From NCBI GenBank assembly GCA_934098385.1, contig CAKOOJ010000005.1:5321-69320 (forward strand): a DNA stretch of 64,000 nt, in the 5' to 3' direction. Each line of letters begins with the position of its first letter. Position 1 is the first letter of the stretch. The notes under the pieces are model-generated. The model saw nothing but the letters and a program-made list of their open reading frames with translations. It was not told the origin of the DNA and searched no databases. Origin of the DNA: an uncultured Bacilli bacterium (lineage in GTDB: Bacteria > Bacillota_I > Bacilli_A > RF39 > UBA660). The translations under genes and the position numbers were made by a program. Shown piece by piece: positions 53,851-63,757 of the stretch.

Positions 53851-53883
53851 AAAAAAAATAAACTGTTGTATTTGCAACAGTTT
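53851..53883 (-). terminator. Terminator after the GGGtGRT gene
   Basis: AAACTGTTG/CAACAGTTT stem then TATTTTTTTT; overlaps the stop codon at 53882. Confidence 0.85.
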
Positions 53884-54880
53884 ACATATTATTTAATTTT
53901 TCAAAAACGTTTACTGCCACACTAACAGTAGCACCTACCATTGGATTATTTCCCATTCCAATGTAACCCATCATTTCTACGTGTGCTGGAACACTACTAC
54001 TTCCTGCAAATTGTGCATCACCATGCATTCTTCCCATTGTATCTGTAAGGCCATAACTAGCTGGTCCTGCTGCCATATTATCTGGATGTAAAGTTCTTCC
54101 TGTTCCACCACCACTTGCTACACTAAAATATGGTAATCCCATTTCAATTCTTTCTTTTTTATAAATACCTGCAACAGGATGTTGGAATCTTGTTGGATTT
54201 GTTGAATTACCTGTTATTGATATATCAACATTTTCATGGTGCATAATTGCAACTCCCTCTCGAACATCAAATGCCCCATAGCATTTTATTTTATTCCTTT
54301 CACTATTTCCATATTTTGTTTCTTTAACAACGCTTAATTTATTAGTTTCGTAATCAAATTTTGTTTCTACATAAGTAAAACCATTTATTCTACTTATTAT
54401 AAGAGCAGCATCTTTTCCAAGACCATTTAATATTACTCTAAGTGGTGTTTTTCTTACAAGATTTGCACTTTTTGCTATACCAATTGCACCTTCTGCTGCT
54501 GCAAATGATTCATGTCCTGCTAAAAATGCAAAACATTCTGTTCTTTCATCTAAAAGTCTTTTAGCAAGTTCTCCGTGACCTAATCCAATTTTTCTTGCAT
54601 CTGCAACACTACCATTTATACAAAAACTTTGTAATGCTTCTCCTAAATAATTACATACATCACTTGCACTTTTAGCATTCACTTTTAATGCAATACTTGC
54701 TCCTATTATATATGCATATGGTGCATCCTCAAAGCATATAGGTTGAATATCTTTAACAATTTTATACACATCTAAATTAAAACTTTTACATATATCAATA
54801 CATTCATCAATATTTTTTATATCATACTTATTAAGTAATTTTTCTATTGTTTTTATTCTTAATTCATAATTTGGAAACAT
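53882..54880 (-). CDS. GGGtGRT protein
   Basis: 332 residues with the name-giving ASGGGTGRTLHPDNMAAGP near residue 255, and AGHESFAAAEGAIGIAKSAN and GMGNNPMVGATVSVAV. The family is widespread in anaerobes and nearly always adjacent to a NifU-like Fe-S scaffold, as here. Its enzymatic role is not established to my knowledge. Confidence 0.88.
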   Translation of the reverse strand: MFPNYELRIKTIEKLLNKYDIKNIDECIDICKSFNLDVYKIVKDIQPICFEDAPYAYIIGASIALKVNAKSASDVCNYLGEALQSFCINGSVADARKIGLGHGELAKRLLDERTECFAFLAGHESFAAAEGAIGIAKSANLVRKTPLRVILNGLGKDAALIISRINGFTYVETKFDYETNKLSVVKETKYGNSERNKIKCYGAFDVREGVAIMHHENVDISITGNSTNPTRFQHPVAGIYKKERIEMGLPYFSVASGGGTGRTLHPDNMAAGPASYGLTDTMGRMHGDAQFAGSSSVPAHVEMMGYIGMGNNPMVGATVSVAVNVFEKLNNM

Positions 54881-54946
54881 ATTATTCCTCCTTTAACATT
54901 TTCATTTATATTATACTTTTTACATATATAAATATTTATAAGCATA

Positions 54947-55633
54947 CTATTCACATCTTGGATCTATTGTTTTAACAGCATCACAATATCTACCATAAGT
55001 ACCAGTAGCTTCCTCTATTGCTTTCATAGGATCCATTCCTTTTTTTATATTTTTCATCATTTTACCAATATTGACATATTTATAACCAATAATAGCATTA
55101 TTTTCATCTAATCCTAATTCAACAACATATCCTTCAGTTAATTCTAAATAACGAACACCTTTCTCACGTGTTGAGTATATAGAACCAACTTGACTTTTTT
55201 TATTAGAGCCTAAATCTTCTAATCCAGTTCCAATTTGTAACCCACCTTTTGAAAATGCAGATTGACTTCTACCATATACAATTTGTAAAAATAATTCTCT
55301 CATTGCAGTATTAATTGCATCACAAACTAAATCAGTATTTAATGCTTCTAAAATAGTTTTACCAACTAATATTTCTCCAGCCATAGCAGCACTGTGTGTC
55401 ATACCGCTACAACCAACAGTTTCTACCAATGCTTCTTCTATAATACCATCTTTAATATTTAGTGTTAATTTACACGCCCCTTGTTGTGGTGCGCACCAAC
55501 CCACTCCATGAGTAAGTCCACTTATATCCTTAATCTCTTTTGCTTGTATCCATTTTCCTTCTTCAGGAATTGGAGATGGACCACTCTTTGCATCATTTCT
55601 TACTACACACATATTTTCAATTTCTTCTATCAT
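54947..55633 (-). CDS. Iron-sulfur cluster assembly scaffold (NifU N-terminal-like)
   Basis: 228 residues. The scaffold cysteines are seen in VGWCAPQQGACKLTL, VETVGCSGMTHSAAMAGEIL and the C-terminal segment ending RYCDAVKTIDPRCE. This longer form is the one that accompanies GGGtGRT proteins rather than the IscU of the sufBC operon. Fe-S delivery to the partner or to Pfl/Rnf enzymes is inference. Confidence 0.82.
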   Translation of the reverse strand: MIEEIENMCVVRNDAKSGPSPIPEEGKWIQAKEIKDISGLTHGVGWCAPQQGACKLTLNIKDGIIEEALVETVGCSGMTHSAAMAGEILVGKTILEALNTDLVCDAINTAMRELFLQIVYGRSQSAFSKGGLQIGTGLEDLGSNKKSQVGSIYSTREKGVRYLELTEGYVVELGLDENNAIIGYKYVNIGKMMKNIKKGMDPMKAIEEATGTYGRYCDAVKTIDPRCE

Positions 55634-55664
55634 ACATTATACCCTTTCATAATTAAATTATAAA

Positions 55665-55694
55665 CTAAAAACAGATATTTTAAAATACCTGTTT
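55665..55694 (-). terminator. Terminator after trmK
   Basis: AAACAG...CTGTTT stem of about 10 pairs (one mismatch) with TTTTT; ends the dnaG-rpoD-trmK operon. Confidence 0.75.
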
Positions 55695-55697
55695 ACA

Positions 55698-56339
55698 TTA
55701 TTTATAACTTTCTATTAATAATATTTCATTTCTTAATTCATCTTTAAAAGAATTATCATTAATACAATTTAATATTTTATTATACTTATTTATTAAATAT
55801 TTATAATATATTTCTTTATTTAACATATCTTTAGTACCATATTTTAATTCATTTAAACTATATTTTTTATTTCCTCTAACAAATATAATATTAATATATA
55901 ATTTATTATTTACCACTATTACTTCCTCATTACTAATTATAAAACCCAATTTAGTTACTTCACTTCTAAGTAAATAATAATCTTTATTTGATTGTATAAT
56001 CAATTTATTTACTTTACTTAAGTAATTATTATTTAAAATATCTAATATAGTATTTGTTCCCATACCAGATATAATAATAGTATTTATATCATCTTCATTA
56101 TTTAATACTTCTAATCCATTACCACACCTAACATCAATTCTATCATCTAAATTATATTTTTTTATATTATTAATACCTTGTTGTAATGCATTATTACTAA
56201 TATCACTAACGATAACACTATCTGTTATATTATTTTGAACTAAATAAATATCTAAAAGTGCATGATCACAACCAACATCTATTATATTATCTTTTTTATC
56301 AACATATTTTACTAGTGATTTTAATCTTTCATCTATCAT
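55698..56339 (-). CDS. trmK: tRNA (adenine(22)-N1)-methyltransferase
   Basis: Methylates A22 of tRNA. Rossmann methyltransferase of 213 residues: IIDVGCDHALLDIYLV (motif I), VIVSDISNNALQQGI, CGNGLEVL and TIIISGMGTNTILDIL, all typical of the TrmK/YqfN group. Positioned right after rpoD, as in Bacillus. Confidence 0.9.
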   Translation of the reverse strand: MIDERLKSLVKYVDKKDNIIDVGCDHALLDIYLVQNNITDSVIVSDISNNALQQGINNIKKYNLDDRIDVRCGNGLEVLNNEDDINTIIISGMGTNTILDILNNNYLSKVNKLIIQSNKDYYLLRSEVTKLGFIISNEEVIVVNNKLYINIIFVRGNKKYSLNELKYGTKDMLNKEIYYKYLINKYNKILNCINDNSFKDELRNEILLIESYK

Positions 56340-56341
56340 AA

Positions 56342-57433
56342 TTAATCATTCATAAAATCTTTAAGTTTTTTTGCACGAGATGGATGTCTTAGTTTTCTTA
56401 AAGCTTTAGCCTCTATTTGTCTTATTCTTTCACGAGTGACATTAAATCTTTTACCAACTTCTTCTAATGTATAGCATGTTCCATCAATAAGTCCAAAACG
56501 TAATTCTAATACTTGTTGTTCTCTAGGTTGTAATGTTTCTAACACTGATTTTATTTCTTCTTTTAATATTTCATTAGTAGCATATTCTTCAGGGCTTAAA
56601 CTACTTTCATCTTTAATGAAATCACCTAAATGACTATCATCTTCTTCACCAATTGGAGTTTCTAAAGATACTGGATCTTGACTTATCTTTATTACTTCTC
56701 TTACTTTTTCCACAGGAATTCCCATACGTTCTGCAATTTCTTCTTCGCTTGGTTCACGATTTAATTCTAGTGTCATTTGTCTTTGTATTCTAGACATCTT
56801 ATTAATTGTTTCTACCATATGAACTGGTACACGTATAGTTCTAGCTTGATCTGCAAGTGCTCTTGTTATAGCTTGTCTAATCCACCACGTAGCATATGTT
56901 GAAAATTTATATCCCTTGTCATGATCAAATTTTTCAACCGCTTTCATTAATCCTATATTTCCTTCTTGAATTAAATCTAAAAATAATAATCCTCTACCAA
57001 CATAACGTTTCGCAATTGATACAACTAGACGTAAATTAGATTCTGCTAAAAGTGCTGCTGCTTCTTCATCACCATTTGCTACTCTTATACTTAATTCTGT
57101 TTCTTCTTCATTACTTAATAAACTTATTCTACCTATTTCCTTTAAATACATTCTAACAGGATCATTTATATTAATATCTTTAGTAATATCTTCATCACTT
57201 AGTATCTCTACTTCTTTTGCTTTCTTTTCTCCTTCATTATTTTCGTCTTCACTAGCAATAATTTCGATACCATTACTTACTAATTTAGTATATAACTCAT
57301 CTAATGTATCACTGTCTACTTCTAATCCTTTTAATGCTTCTGCTAATTTTTCATAAGTAATATAACCCTTTTCTTTACCTATTTTAATTAATTCTTCTTC
57401 TCTTTCAGATAATGTTTTTATTTTATTTACCAT
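56342..57433 (-). CDS. rpoD: Primary sigma factor RpoD (SigA)
   Basis: Housekeeping sigma factor, 363 residues: short region 1.1, region 1.2 (DPVRMYLKEIGRISLL), region 2 with AKRYVGRGLLFLDLIQEGN and FSTYATWWIRQAITRAL, region 3 and region 4 with LEEVGKRFNVTRERIRQIEAKALRKL. I take the ATG at 57433 (GAGGAG 7 bases upstream) over the GTG at 57442. Overlaps the dnaG end. Confidence 0.97.
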   Translation of the reverse strand: MVNKIKTLSEREEELIKIGKEKGYITYEKLAEALKGLEVDSDTLDELYTKLVSNGIEIIASEDENNEGEKKAKEVEILSDEDITKDININDPVRMYLKEIGRISLLSNEEETELSIRVANGDEEAAALLAESNLRLVVSIAKRYVGRGLLFLDLIQEGNIGLMKAVEKFDHDKGYKFSTYATWWIRQAITRALADQARTIRVPVHMVETINKMSRIQRQMTLELNREPSEEEIAERMGIPVEKVREVIKISQDPVSLETPIGEEDDSHLGDFIKDESSLSPEEYATNEILKEEIKSVLETLQPREQQVLELRFGLIDGTCYTLEEVGKRFNVTRERIRQIEAKALRKLRHPSRAKKLKDFMND

Positions 57434-59153
57434 ATTCTTCACTCCTCTTTTTTATATTAGTAATCATATTCATTATTTCTTTTTTTCTATTAATATCATT
57501 TATACTTTTCATTTCTACTTTTAAATCATTTATTTTATTTTCAGATATCCATTTATTTATTATAATTAAATAATTACAAAATTCTTCTTCTGTCATATCT
57601 ACATCATCATTATGGTTAGATATTATTTCTTTTATAATATCTTCTTTACCTTTATTAATTTCATAGGTTATAAAATCTGCAATATTAATTGTATTATTTA
57701 ATATTATATAAGCTTGTATATCTTTCTCTATATCAAAATATTTATCATCCGGTATATAATTTAATTTTCTAGTAAATAATCTAGCATATTTTACACTATT
57801 CATCATGTAATATAAAACTTCTTCTACAGCCCTAATATTTTGTTTTTGTTTCTTAGTTATTTTTGGTACTTCAACAACGACTTTTTTTTCTGTCGGAATT
57901 ATTTTTTCCATTAAAATATTTTTATTTATGTTATATTCTTCACTTAATTTATTAATAGTAACTGTCTTAAGTATGTCATCATCACTTTTATTTAATTCAT
58001 CAATAACACTATTTATATAATCCGTAAGTTCATCTGCATTACTTAAATTTTTATTATTTTTTAAATAATTAATTTTAAAATCAAATAAGTTAATTGCATG
58101 ATTAATAACATCTTTATATGCATCAACTCCATATTTTAAAATATATTCATCAGGATCTTTTGCACCTTCAAGTTTTATCACGCTTACATCTATTCCAGCA
58201 TTTTTTAATATATCACCATTTGTAAGTGCTGCATTTATTCCAGCTTTATCACTATCCATATTAAGTATAACTTTAACATTAAGTTTTTTTATTAAATGAA
58301 CATGTTCTTTTGTAAGCGCAGTACCCATTGTTGCAACAACATTTTTTATTCCACTTGAATATACTCTAATTGCATCCATCTGACCTTCGCAAAGTATAAT
58401 ATATTTCATTTTTTTAGATTCAGTTATTGCCCTATGATAATTAAATAATGTTTCACCTTTTTTAAATATATAAGTTTCTCTAGTATTTACATATTTACTA
58501 TCACTTTCCCCATTATATATTCTTCCACTAAATCCAATTGGTTCGCCATTACTATTATGTATCGGAAACATTATTCTATTTCTAAAAATATCAAATAATT
58601 CTTTTCCTTTAGCACAAAGGCCTATATTTATTAGCATTTTTTCTTCATATTTTTTACTCAATAATAATTTACTTAAGTTACTTTCACTAAATGAAACACC
58701 GATTTCAAATTCATTAATAATATTTTCATCTATATTTCTAGATCTCAAATATTCTTTAGCTTTTACGGCTTCTTTACTTTTTAAATTATTTTTATAAAAT
58801 TTTACAGCAAGATTATATATTTCATATTCAGTGTTATACTTTTTCACATAATTAAGTTTATGAGATATATTTAATCCAGCTTTTGAAGCCACTTTTACAA
58901 ATGATTCATAAAATGATACATTTTCATAATCTTTAACAAAGGAAAATACGTTACCAGTTGCACCACAAACAAAGCATGTATATATTTGTTTTTCTTCACT
59001 CACACTAAGTGAAGGATTATGATCTTCATGAAAAGGACATATTCCAAAATAATTTTTTCCTTTTTTATTCAGGTTAATATATGAACCAATTATATCAACT
59101 ATATTAACACTATTTCTTACTTTAAAAAATTCTTCATCCGATATAGCAGCCAT
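57423..59153 (-). CDS. dnaG: DNA primase
   Basis: 576 residues. Zinc site C39xxH42...C60xxC63 in CPFHEDHNPS / CFVCGATGN, TOPRIM core with ILCEGQMDAIRV and NMDSDKAGINAA, and a C-terminal helical DnaB-interaction domain. Operon with rpoD and trmK. Confidence 0.96.
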   Translation of the reverse strand: MAAISDEEFFKVRNSVNIVDIIGSYINLNKKGKNYFGICPFHEDHNPSLSVSEEKQIYTCFVCGATGNVFSFVKDYENVSFYESFVKVASKAGLNISHKLNYVKKYNTEYEIYNLAVKFYKNNLKSKEAVKAKEYLRSRNIDENIINEFEIGVSFSESNLSKLLLSKKYEEKMLINIGLCAKGKELFDIFRNRIMFPIHNSNGEPIGFSGRIYNGESDSKYVNTRETYIFKKGETLFNYHRAITESKKMKYIILCEGQMDAIRVYSSGIKNVVATMGTALTKEHVHLIKKLNVKVILNMDSDKAGINAALTNGDILKNAGIDVSVIKLEGAKDPDEYILKYGVDAYKDVINHAINLFDFKINYLKNNKNLSNADELTDYINSVIDELNKSDDDILKTVTINKLSEEYNINKNILMEKIIPTEKKVVVEVPKITKKQKQNIRAVEEVLYYMMNSVKYARLFTRKLNYIPDDKYFDIEKDIQAYIILNNTINIADFITYEINKGKEDIIKEIISNHNDDVDMTEEEFCNYLIIINKWISENKINDLKVEMKSINDINRKKEIMNMITNIKKRSEEYGK

Positions 59154-59262
59154 ATTAGTCCCTCCACTATTATATTATTGTGAGAAGTTGCAAATTTCCT
59201 TTTTTTTTTTTGCAAATTTCTTAAATTTTATGCTTATTTTACCATTTTTTTTAAATTTTGCA

Positions 59263-59290
59263 ACAAAAAAAGAGTTTTTTATAACTCTTT
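59263..59290 (-). terminator. Terminator after the DUF2207 gene
   Basis: AAAGAGTT/AACTCTTT-type stem (59269-59290) and seven T on the minus strand. To its left, GGAAATTTGCAA occurs twice (near 59190 and 59210) around a poly-A/T run, upstream of dnaG. Confidence 0.8.
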
Positions 59291-59299
59291 AAACAGAAT

Positions 59300-61132
59300 T
59301 TAGAAACCATGGCCTCCGCCACCGCCTCCGCCTCCAGAGAAACCTCCGCCACCAGAGAAGCCTCCACCAGAACCAGATCCACTAGACATATTGCTAGCAG
59401 CAATGGTACTATTTGCAACATGATATGCATTATTAATTGAATTATTTATTGTATCATTTAGATTACTTCTTATTAAATAATTGTACATCATTATATCAGT
59501 CATATCAGAATTATTATCCATTGCTTGTATTTTAATTTTCATTGTTTTCTCTAAATTTTTAGCAACTCCAAAGATAGTTGCATAAACTAAATATTTTTCC
59601 CATAATATAATTTCTGGTAATTCTTTTTCATCAAATCTACCAAAATCAACTAAGAATTTTTTAAAAGCCATCCATTTTTTGTATTCCAATATACCTGTTT
59701 TGCTTTTTCTGGTAGCAAAAGATATATATATAACTCCAATAACACTAAATATAAATACAAAAATACATAATAAATCTTCTGCTTTAACACTAAAGTAAAA
59801 TGATATAATACTTAATATCACAATAATTAATATTGGCACAGCTTTACTTTGTTTATCATAAAAATTATATTGTTCTGCTTCTTTATTTATATCTTTTTTC
59901 CAATCATTAAAATGATTTAAGAACTTTCTTGCTGTACTTTCTTTCTTGCCATAAGCTTTTATTTCACTTAATGAAACACTATTCCCATCTCCTACTTTAT
60001 TTAGTAAGAATTCCATAATACATGCTTCTTCTTTAGTAAGCGGTTCTTTAAATGTTTCTGATTTTTTTAAAATATAATCCTTTTTATCACTAGTTTCTTC
60101 AACAATAAATGCTTTTTTATATATCATATATAATATACTAGCACTATATCCATTTGTACTATTATATTTCTTAATTAATTTTTCTAAAATTTCTGGGCCA
60201 TATGTATTTGGAAAATCTCTATAGTATTCCATATCAAAATCAGTTTTATATTCTTTATCATATTTGAAATAACTATAAATCACTAAAATAATTAATGTTA
60301 CTAAATATATTCCAAATGCAATATAACTTATTATTTGTTTTCTTCTTGCAACACGTCTTAATTCATTTGCCTCATCTGCTAATTTAGTTTCTTCATTTAT
60401 AATATTATCTAATTCATCTTTATTAGTAAATCTTGTACTATTATTAACCAAATCTTTATTAAATGTCATACGTACATTTAATACTTCTCCAGAATAGACT
60501 TGATCTATTGTTGCAACTAAACTTGAATAATTATCATTATCTACTTTTTCTACATTACCATATATAGCCCCATGAGCCCATACTCTTAATGTATCATCAA
60601 TACTTGGTAAGTTAACAGATACTTTTACATCACTTAACATATCTTCAAAGCCTTTAGGTATAAAGTTATAATATAACTCTGCTACATCATTGTGTACTAA
60701 TATTAAGTCTTTTAATGTATAGCAAAGAACAAATCCACTTTCTCCTCCAGTATTTTCATTATACATTGTTATACTAGGACCCATTCCGTTATAATTAACA
60801 ATGTATTTTAATTTATCTCCCTTATTAGCACTTGCTACTTCAGTGAATTTATCTTTTTTAGTCATATCACTAGGATTTAATAAATAAACACTTATATCAG
60901 TTAAATCACTGGGATTATAATTACTATCTCCATCTTTATAATAAATATCTCTTACATATCCATTATAACTTCCATCCATTTTAATATATTCACATACATT
61001 TACATCACCATTGTCTTGTATATCTGCATTAATATTATATTTTGTTATATCAAAATTAACATCACTTACTGCAAATACATTTAATGGTATTAATATAAAT
61101 GCAACAATTATAAATATCACACTTTTTTTCAT
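59300..61132 (-). CDS. DUF2207-domain membrane protein
   Basis: 610 residues. Signal peptide (~1-22), an extracytoplasmic beta domain (DUF2207), two or three membrane helices with a cytosolic helical insert, and a Gly/Ser tail ending GGGGGGGGHGF. Common as the partner of LemA, whose gene is directly upstream. Role unknown; envelope association is inferred. Confidence 0.85.
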   Translation of the reverse strand: MKKSVIFIIVAFILIPLNVFAVSDVNFDITKYNINADIQDNGDVNVCEYIKMDGSYNGYVRDIYYKDGDSNYNPSDLTDISVYLLNPSDMTKKDKFTEVASANKGDKLKYIVNYNGMGPSITMYNENTGGESGFVLCYTLKDLILVHNDVAELYYNFIPKGFEDMLSDVKVSVNLPSIDDTLRVWAHGAIYGNVEKVDNDNYSSLVATIDQVYSGEVLNVRMTFNKDLVNNSTRFTNKDELDNIINEETKLADEANELRRVARRKQIISYIAFGIYLVTLIILVIYSYFKYDKEYKTDFDMEYYRDFPNTYGPEILEKLIKKYNSTNGYSASILYMIYKKAFIVEETSDKKDYILKKSETFKEPLTKEEACIMEFLLNKVGDGNSVSLSEIKAYGKKESTARKFLNHFNDWKKDINKEAEQYNFYDKQSKAVPILIIVILSIISFYFSVKAEDLLCIFVFIFSVIGVIYISFATRKSKTGILEYKKWMAFKKFLVDFGRFDEKELPEIILWEKYLVYATIFGVAKNLEKTMKIKIQAMDNNSDMTDIMMYNYLIRSNLNDTINNSINNAYHVANSTIAASNMSSGSGSGGGFSGGGGFSGGGGGGGGHGF

Positions 61133-61143
61133 AAACTCTCCTT

Positions 61144-61165
61144 AAAAAAAGGACTTATAAAGCCC
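61144..61165 (-). terminator. Hairpin with T run between lemA and the DUF2207 gene
   Basis: GGGCTT/AAGTCC (one G-U) then seven T in the minus-strand transcript, immediately before the AAGGAG of the DUF2207 gene. A partial terminator that could set the LemA:DUF2207 ratio. Confidence 0.55.
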
Positions 61166-61167
61166 TA

Positions 61168-61719
61168 TTAAAATTTAACAGTTGGAGCTTCTTTTTCTTT
61201 TTCATCAACTTGAAAAAATTCTCCTTTTTTAAATCCACCCATGTTTGCAACAATATTAGATGGTACATGCTCTACTTTGTTATTATAAGTTAATACAGTA
61301 TCATTATAGAATTGTCTAGCCATAGAAATTTTATCTTCTGTGTCTTTTAAATCATTTTGTAATGACATAAAGTTAGTATTAGCTTTTAAATCAGGATAAG
61401 ATTCTGATAATGCAAATAATTTATTAAGTGCATTAGTAATTTCTCCAGATGCTTTTACTTTTTCATCAACTGTATGTGCAGTCGTATAAGTATTTCTAGC
61501 TTTAATTACATCTTCTAAAGTTTTGCTTTCATGTTTAGCATAACCTTTTACTGTTTCAACTAAGTTAGGTATTAAATCAGCTCTTCTTTTAAGTTGTACG
61601 TCAATTTGACTAAATTGATCGTCTTTTCTATTTCTTAAACTAATTAAACTATTATATGTACTAAAATACCATATTACTAATAAAACAAGTACAGCAATTA
61701 TAATATATACAGCAGTCAT
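61168..61719 (-). CDS. LemA family protein
   Basis: 183 residues: N-terminal membrane helix, then the LemA helical bundle with RRADLIPNLVETVKGYAKHE, FALSESYPDLKANTNFM and ARQFYNDTVLTYN. Common surface protein of unknown role, paired with DUF2207. Confidence 0.92.
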   Translation of the reverse strand: MTAVYIIIAVLVLLVIWYFSTYNSLISLRNRKDDQFSQIDVQLKRRADLIPNLVETVKGYAKHESKTLEDVIKARNTYTTAHTVDEKVKASGEITNALNKLFALSESYPDLKANTNFMSLQNDLKDTEDKISMARQFYNDTVLTYNNKVEHVPSNIVANMGGFKKGEFFQVDEKEKEAPTVKF

Positions 61720-61771
61720 AATAATCTCCTTCCTACTTTAATTATATAGTGTTATATAAAATAATTCAACT

Positions 61772-61798
61772 AAAAAAGAACAAAATTAATTGTTCTTT
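61772..61798 (-). terminator. Terminator overlapping the tig stop codon
   Basis: AAAGAACAA/TTGTTCTTT stem followed by TTTAG; adjoining the end of tig at 61786. Confidence 0.75.
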
Positions 61799-63030
61799 AA
61801 GAATTCTAATGCTTTCTTCATTTTTAAATCAAATTTAATCATTTCTATACCACCAATTTGATTTAATAAATCATCTTTTGGTATGTTATAAATATTTGCT
61901 ATTTCTTCTAGATGTTCTTCACTTTCTTTATCATCAACTTCAATTTTTTCTTTTTCACTAACGGCTTCTAATAAGTATCTTTCTTTTATACGCATTTCTG
62001 CTTCTGGTTTTAATTGATCTTCTAGTTGTTCCATATTAGTTTTAGTAAATTCAAAATATTGTTCTAATGATAAACCTTGCATTCTCATATTATCTTCATA
62101 TTGATGAACTAATCTATGTATTTCTTCATGAATAATTTCTTCATTTATTTCTACAGTCATATTTTCTATAGCTTTCTTAATTACTTCATCTAAATATTTG
62201 TTTTCTATATCATTATTTTTATGTTCTAATAGATTTTCTTTAACTTTTGCTTCAAATTCTTCTTTAGTTTTTACATCTTCATATCCTAAATCTTTAAATA
62301 ATTCTTCATCAATTTCTGGTAATACTCTTTCCTTTATTTCTCTAATAGTAACTGTAAATGTTACATCTTTCCCTTTTAAATTTTCTACATAATTTTCTGG
62401 AAATTTTAAATCTATATCTTTAGTTTCTCCAACTTTCATTCCAATCAATGCATCTTCAAATCCAGGAATAAATGTATTTGAGCCAATTTCAAGTGGATAA
62501 TTTTCTCCAGTTCCGCCTTCTAATTCCTTTCCATCTACTATTCCTTTAAAATCTATTACAGCAGTATTTCCTTTAACTATTTCACCATTTTCTTTGATAA
62601 CAATATCTGCATATTTATCTCTTAAATTATCAATTTCTTCTTCAACATCTTTTTTAGTTACTTTAGCAGTTTCCTTTTTTATACCTAAATTTTTATAATC
62701 TCCTAATTTAACATCAGGTTTACTTATAAATTTATAAACAATTGTTATTCCATCTTTATCTAATTTAGTAATATCTACTGTTGGTTGTATAACAGGAATA
62801 ATATCTGCTTCTTTAAAAGCTCCTTCATATTCTTTTTCTATTGCTATATCAGCTGCATCTGGATATAATGTTTCAATACCAACCTTTTTGATGAATAAAT
62901 CCCAAGTAACACTACCTTTTCTAAATCCATCTATTTTAATATCTTTTTTCTTCTTATTAAAAGCATCTTTTAAATATTTAGTCCATTCTTCAGTCTTTAT
63001 TTCTTTTGTAATTTCTTTTACATTTTTCAT
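61786..63030 (-). CDS. tig: Trigger factor chaperone
   Basis: 414 residues (slightly short of ~430). Ribosome-binding tail with GFRKGSV (residues ~36-42), FKBP-type PPIase domain GNTAVIDFKGIVDGKEL...FIPGFEDALIGMKVGETKDI (~155-235), then the helical chaperone domain. Binds nascent chains at the exit tunnel. Confidence 0.96.
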   Translation of the reverse strand: MKNVKEITKEIKTEEWTKYLKDAFNKKKKDIKIDGFRKGSVTWDLFIKKVGIETLYPDAADIAIEKEYEGAFKEADIIPVIQPTVDITKLDKDGITIVYKFISKPDVKLGDYKNLGIKKETAKVTKKDVEEEIDNLRDKYADIVIKENGEIVKGNTAVIDFKGIVDGKELEGGTGENYPLEIGSNTFIPGFEDALIGMKVGETKDIDLKFPENYVENLKGKDVTFTVTIREIKERVLPEIDEELFKDLGYEDVKTKEEFEAKVKENLLEHKNNDIENKYLDEVIKKAIENMTVEINEEIIHEEIHRLVHQYEDNMRMQGLSLEQYFEFTKTNMEQLEDQLKPEAEMRIKERYLLEAVSEKEKIEVDDKESEEHLEEIANIYNIPKDDLLNQIGGIEMIKFDLKMKKALEFLKNN

Positions 63031-63056
63031 AATTTTTCTCCTTCTTAATACATAGT

Positions 63057-63085
63057 ATTATAAACTAAAAATATAGTATTATCAA
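63057..63085 (-). promoter_or_regulatory. Promoter of tig
   Basis: -35 TTGATA at 63080-63085, 17 bases, -10 TATAAT at 63057-63062 on the minus strand. Confidence 0.75.
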
Positions 63086-63169
63086 GAAATTTACTACTTT
63101 TTTGTAAAAAAATTAATTTTATACTAGCAATTTATGAAATCTATGATATAATTAAATACGTAATCGCTT

Positions 63170-63245
63170 GGACTGTTAGCTCAGTTGGTAGAGCAACTGA
63201 CTCTTAATCAGTGGGTCTAGGGTTCGAATCCCTAACAGTCCACCA
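63170..63245 (+). tRNA. tRNA-Lys (anticodon CTT), CCA encoded
   Basis: Acceptor GGACTGT/ACAGTCC, D arm GCTC...GAGC, anticodon loop CTCTTAA, T loop TTCGAAT, CCA. An extended -10 (TGATATAAT) lies ~30 bases upstream. Confidence 0.95.
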
Positions 63246-63262
63246 TTTTTATTAAAAAATTG

Positions 63263-63292
63263 TTGACAAATATTTATTATTTTAGTTATAAT
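63263..63292 (+). promoter_or_regulatory. Promoter of tRNA-Ile/Glu unit
   Basis: TTGACA at 63263-63268, 18 bases, TATAAT at 63287-63292. Confidence 0.8.
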
Positions 63293-63307
63293 AATTAAGT
63301 CATTAAC

Positions 63308-63384
<77 letters not shown>

Positions 63385-63387
63385 TTT

Positions 63388-63464
63388 GGCCCGTTGGTGA
63401 AGTGGTTTAACACACATGCCTTTCACGCATGCATTCATGGGTTCAAATCCCGTACGGGTCACCA
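63388..63464 (+). tRNA. tRNA-Glu (anticodon TTC), copy 1
   Basis: GGCCCGT/ACGGGTC acceptor with one G-T pair, anticodon loop CTTTCAC, CCA. Cotranscribed with tRNA-Ile (3 bp gap). Confidence 0.94.
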
Positions 63465-63481
63465 ATTTTTTGTTTTCGGAC

Positions 63482-63510
63482 AGCTACTTTTATAAAAAAG
63501 TAGCTTTTTT
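63482..63510 (+). terminator. Terminator after tRNA-Glu copy 1
   Basis: AGCTACTTT/AAAGTAGCT then six T. Confidence 0.88.
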
Positions 63511-63522
63511 ATTGATTTATGC

Positions 63523-63552
63523 TTGACAACCATGCACTTTATATAGTATATT
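63523..63552 (+). promoter_or_regulatory. Promoter of tRNA-Glu copy 2
   Basis: TTGACA at 63523-63528, 18 bases, TATATT at 63547-63552. Confidence 0.75.
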
Positions 63553-63571
63553 TAACTAGTCATTTGTTTAT

Positions 63572-63648
63572 GGCCCGTTGGTGAAGTGGTTTAACACACA
63601 TGCCTTTCACGCATGCATTCATGGGTTCAAATCCCGTACGGGTCACCA
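63572..63648 (+). tRNA. tRNA-Glu (anticodon TTC), copy 2
   Basis: Identical over its full 77 bases to copy 1, with its own promoter and terminator. Confidence 0.94.
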
Positions 63649-63659
63649 AAAATGTTGTC

Positions 63660-63685
63660 AAAATTCAGTTTTCTGAATTTTTTTA
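63660..63685 (+). terminator. Terminator after tRNA-Glu copy 2
   Basis: AAAATTCAG/CTGAATTTT then four T. Confidence 0.85.
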
Positions 63686-63704
63686 TAAAATTAGCAAAAA
63701 AATA

Positions 63705-63734
63705 TTGACGTTACTCTTTCATTTATGATATTAT
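63705..63734 (+). promoter_or_regulatory. Promoter of the last tRNA pair
   Basis: TTGACG at 63705-63710, 18 bases, TATTAT at 63729-63734. Confidence 0.7.
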
Positions 63735-63757
63735 TAAAGAGCAATGGCGGAACAAAC

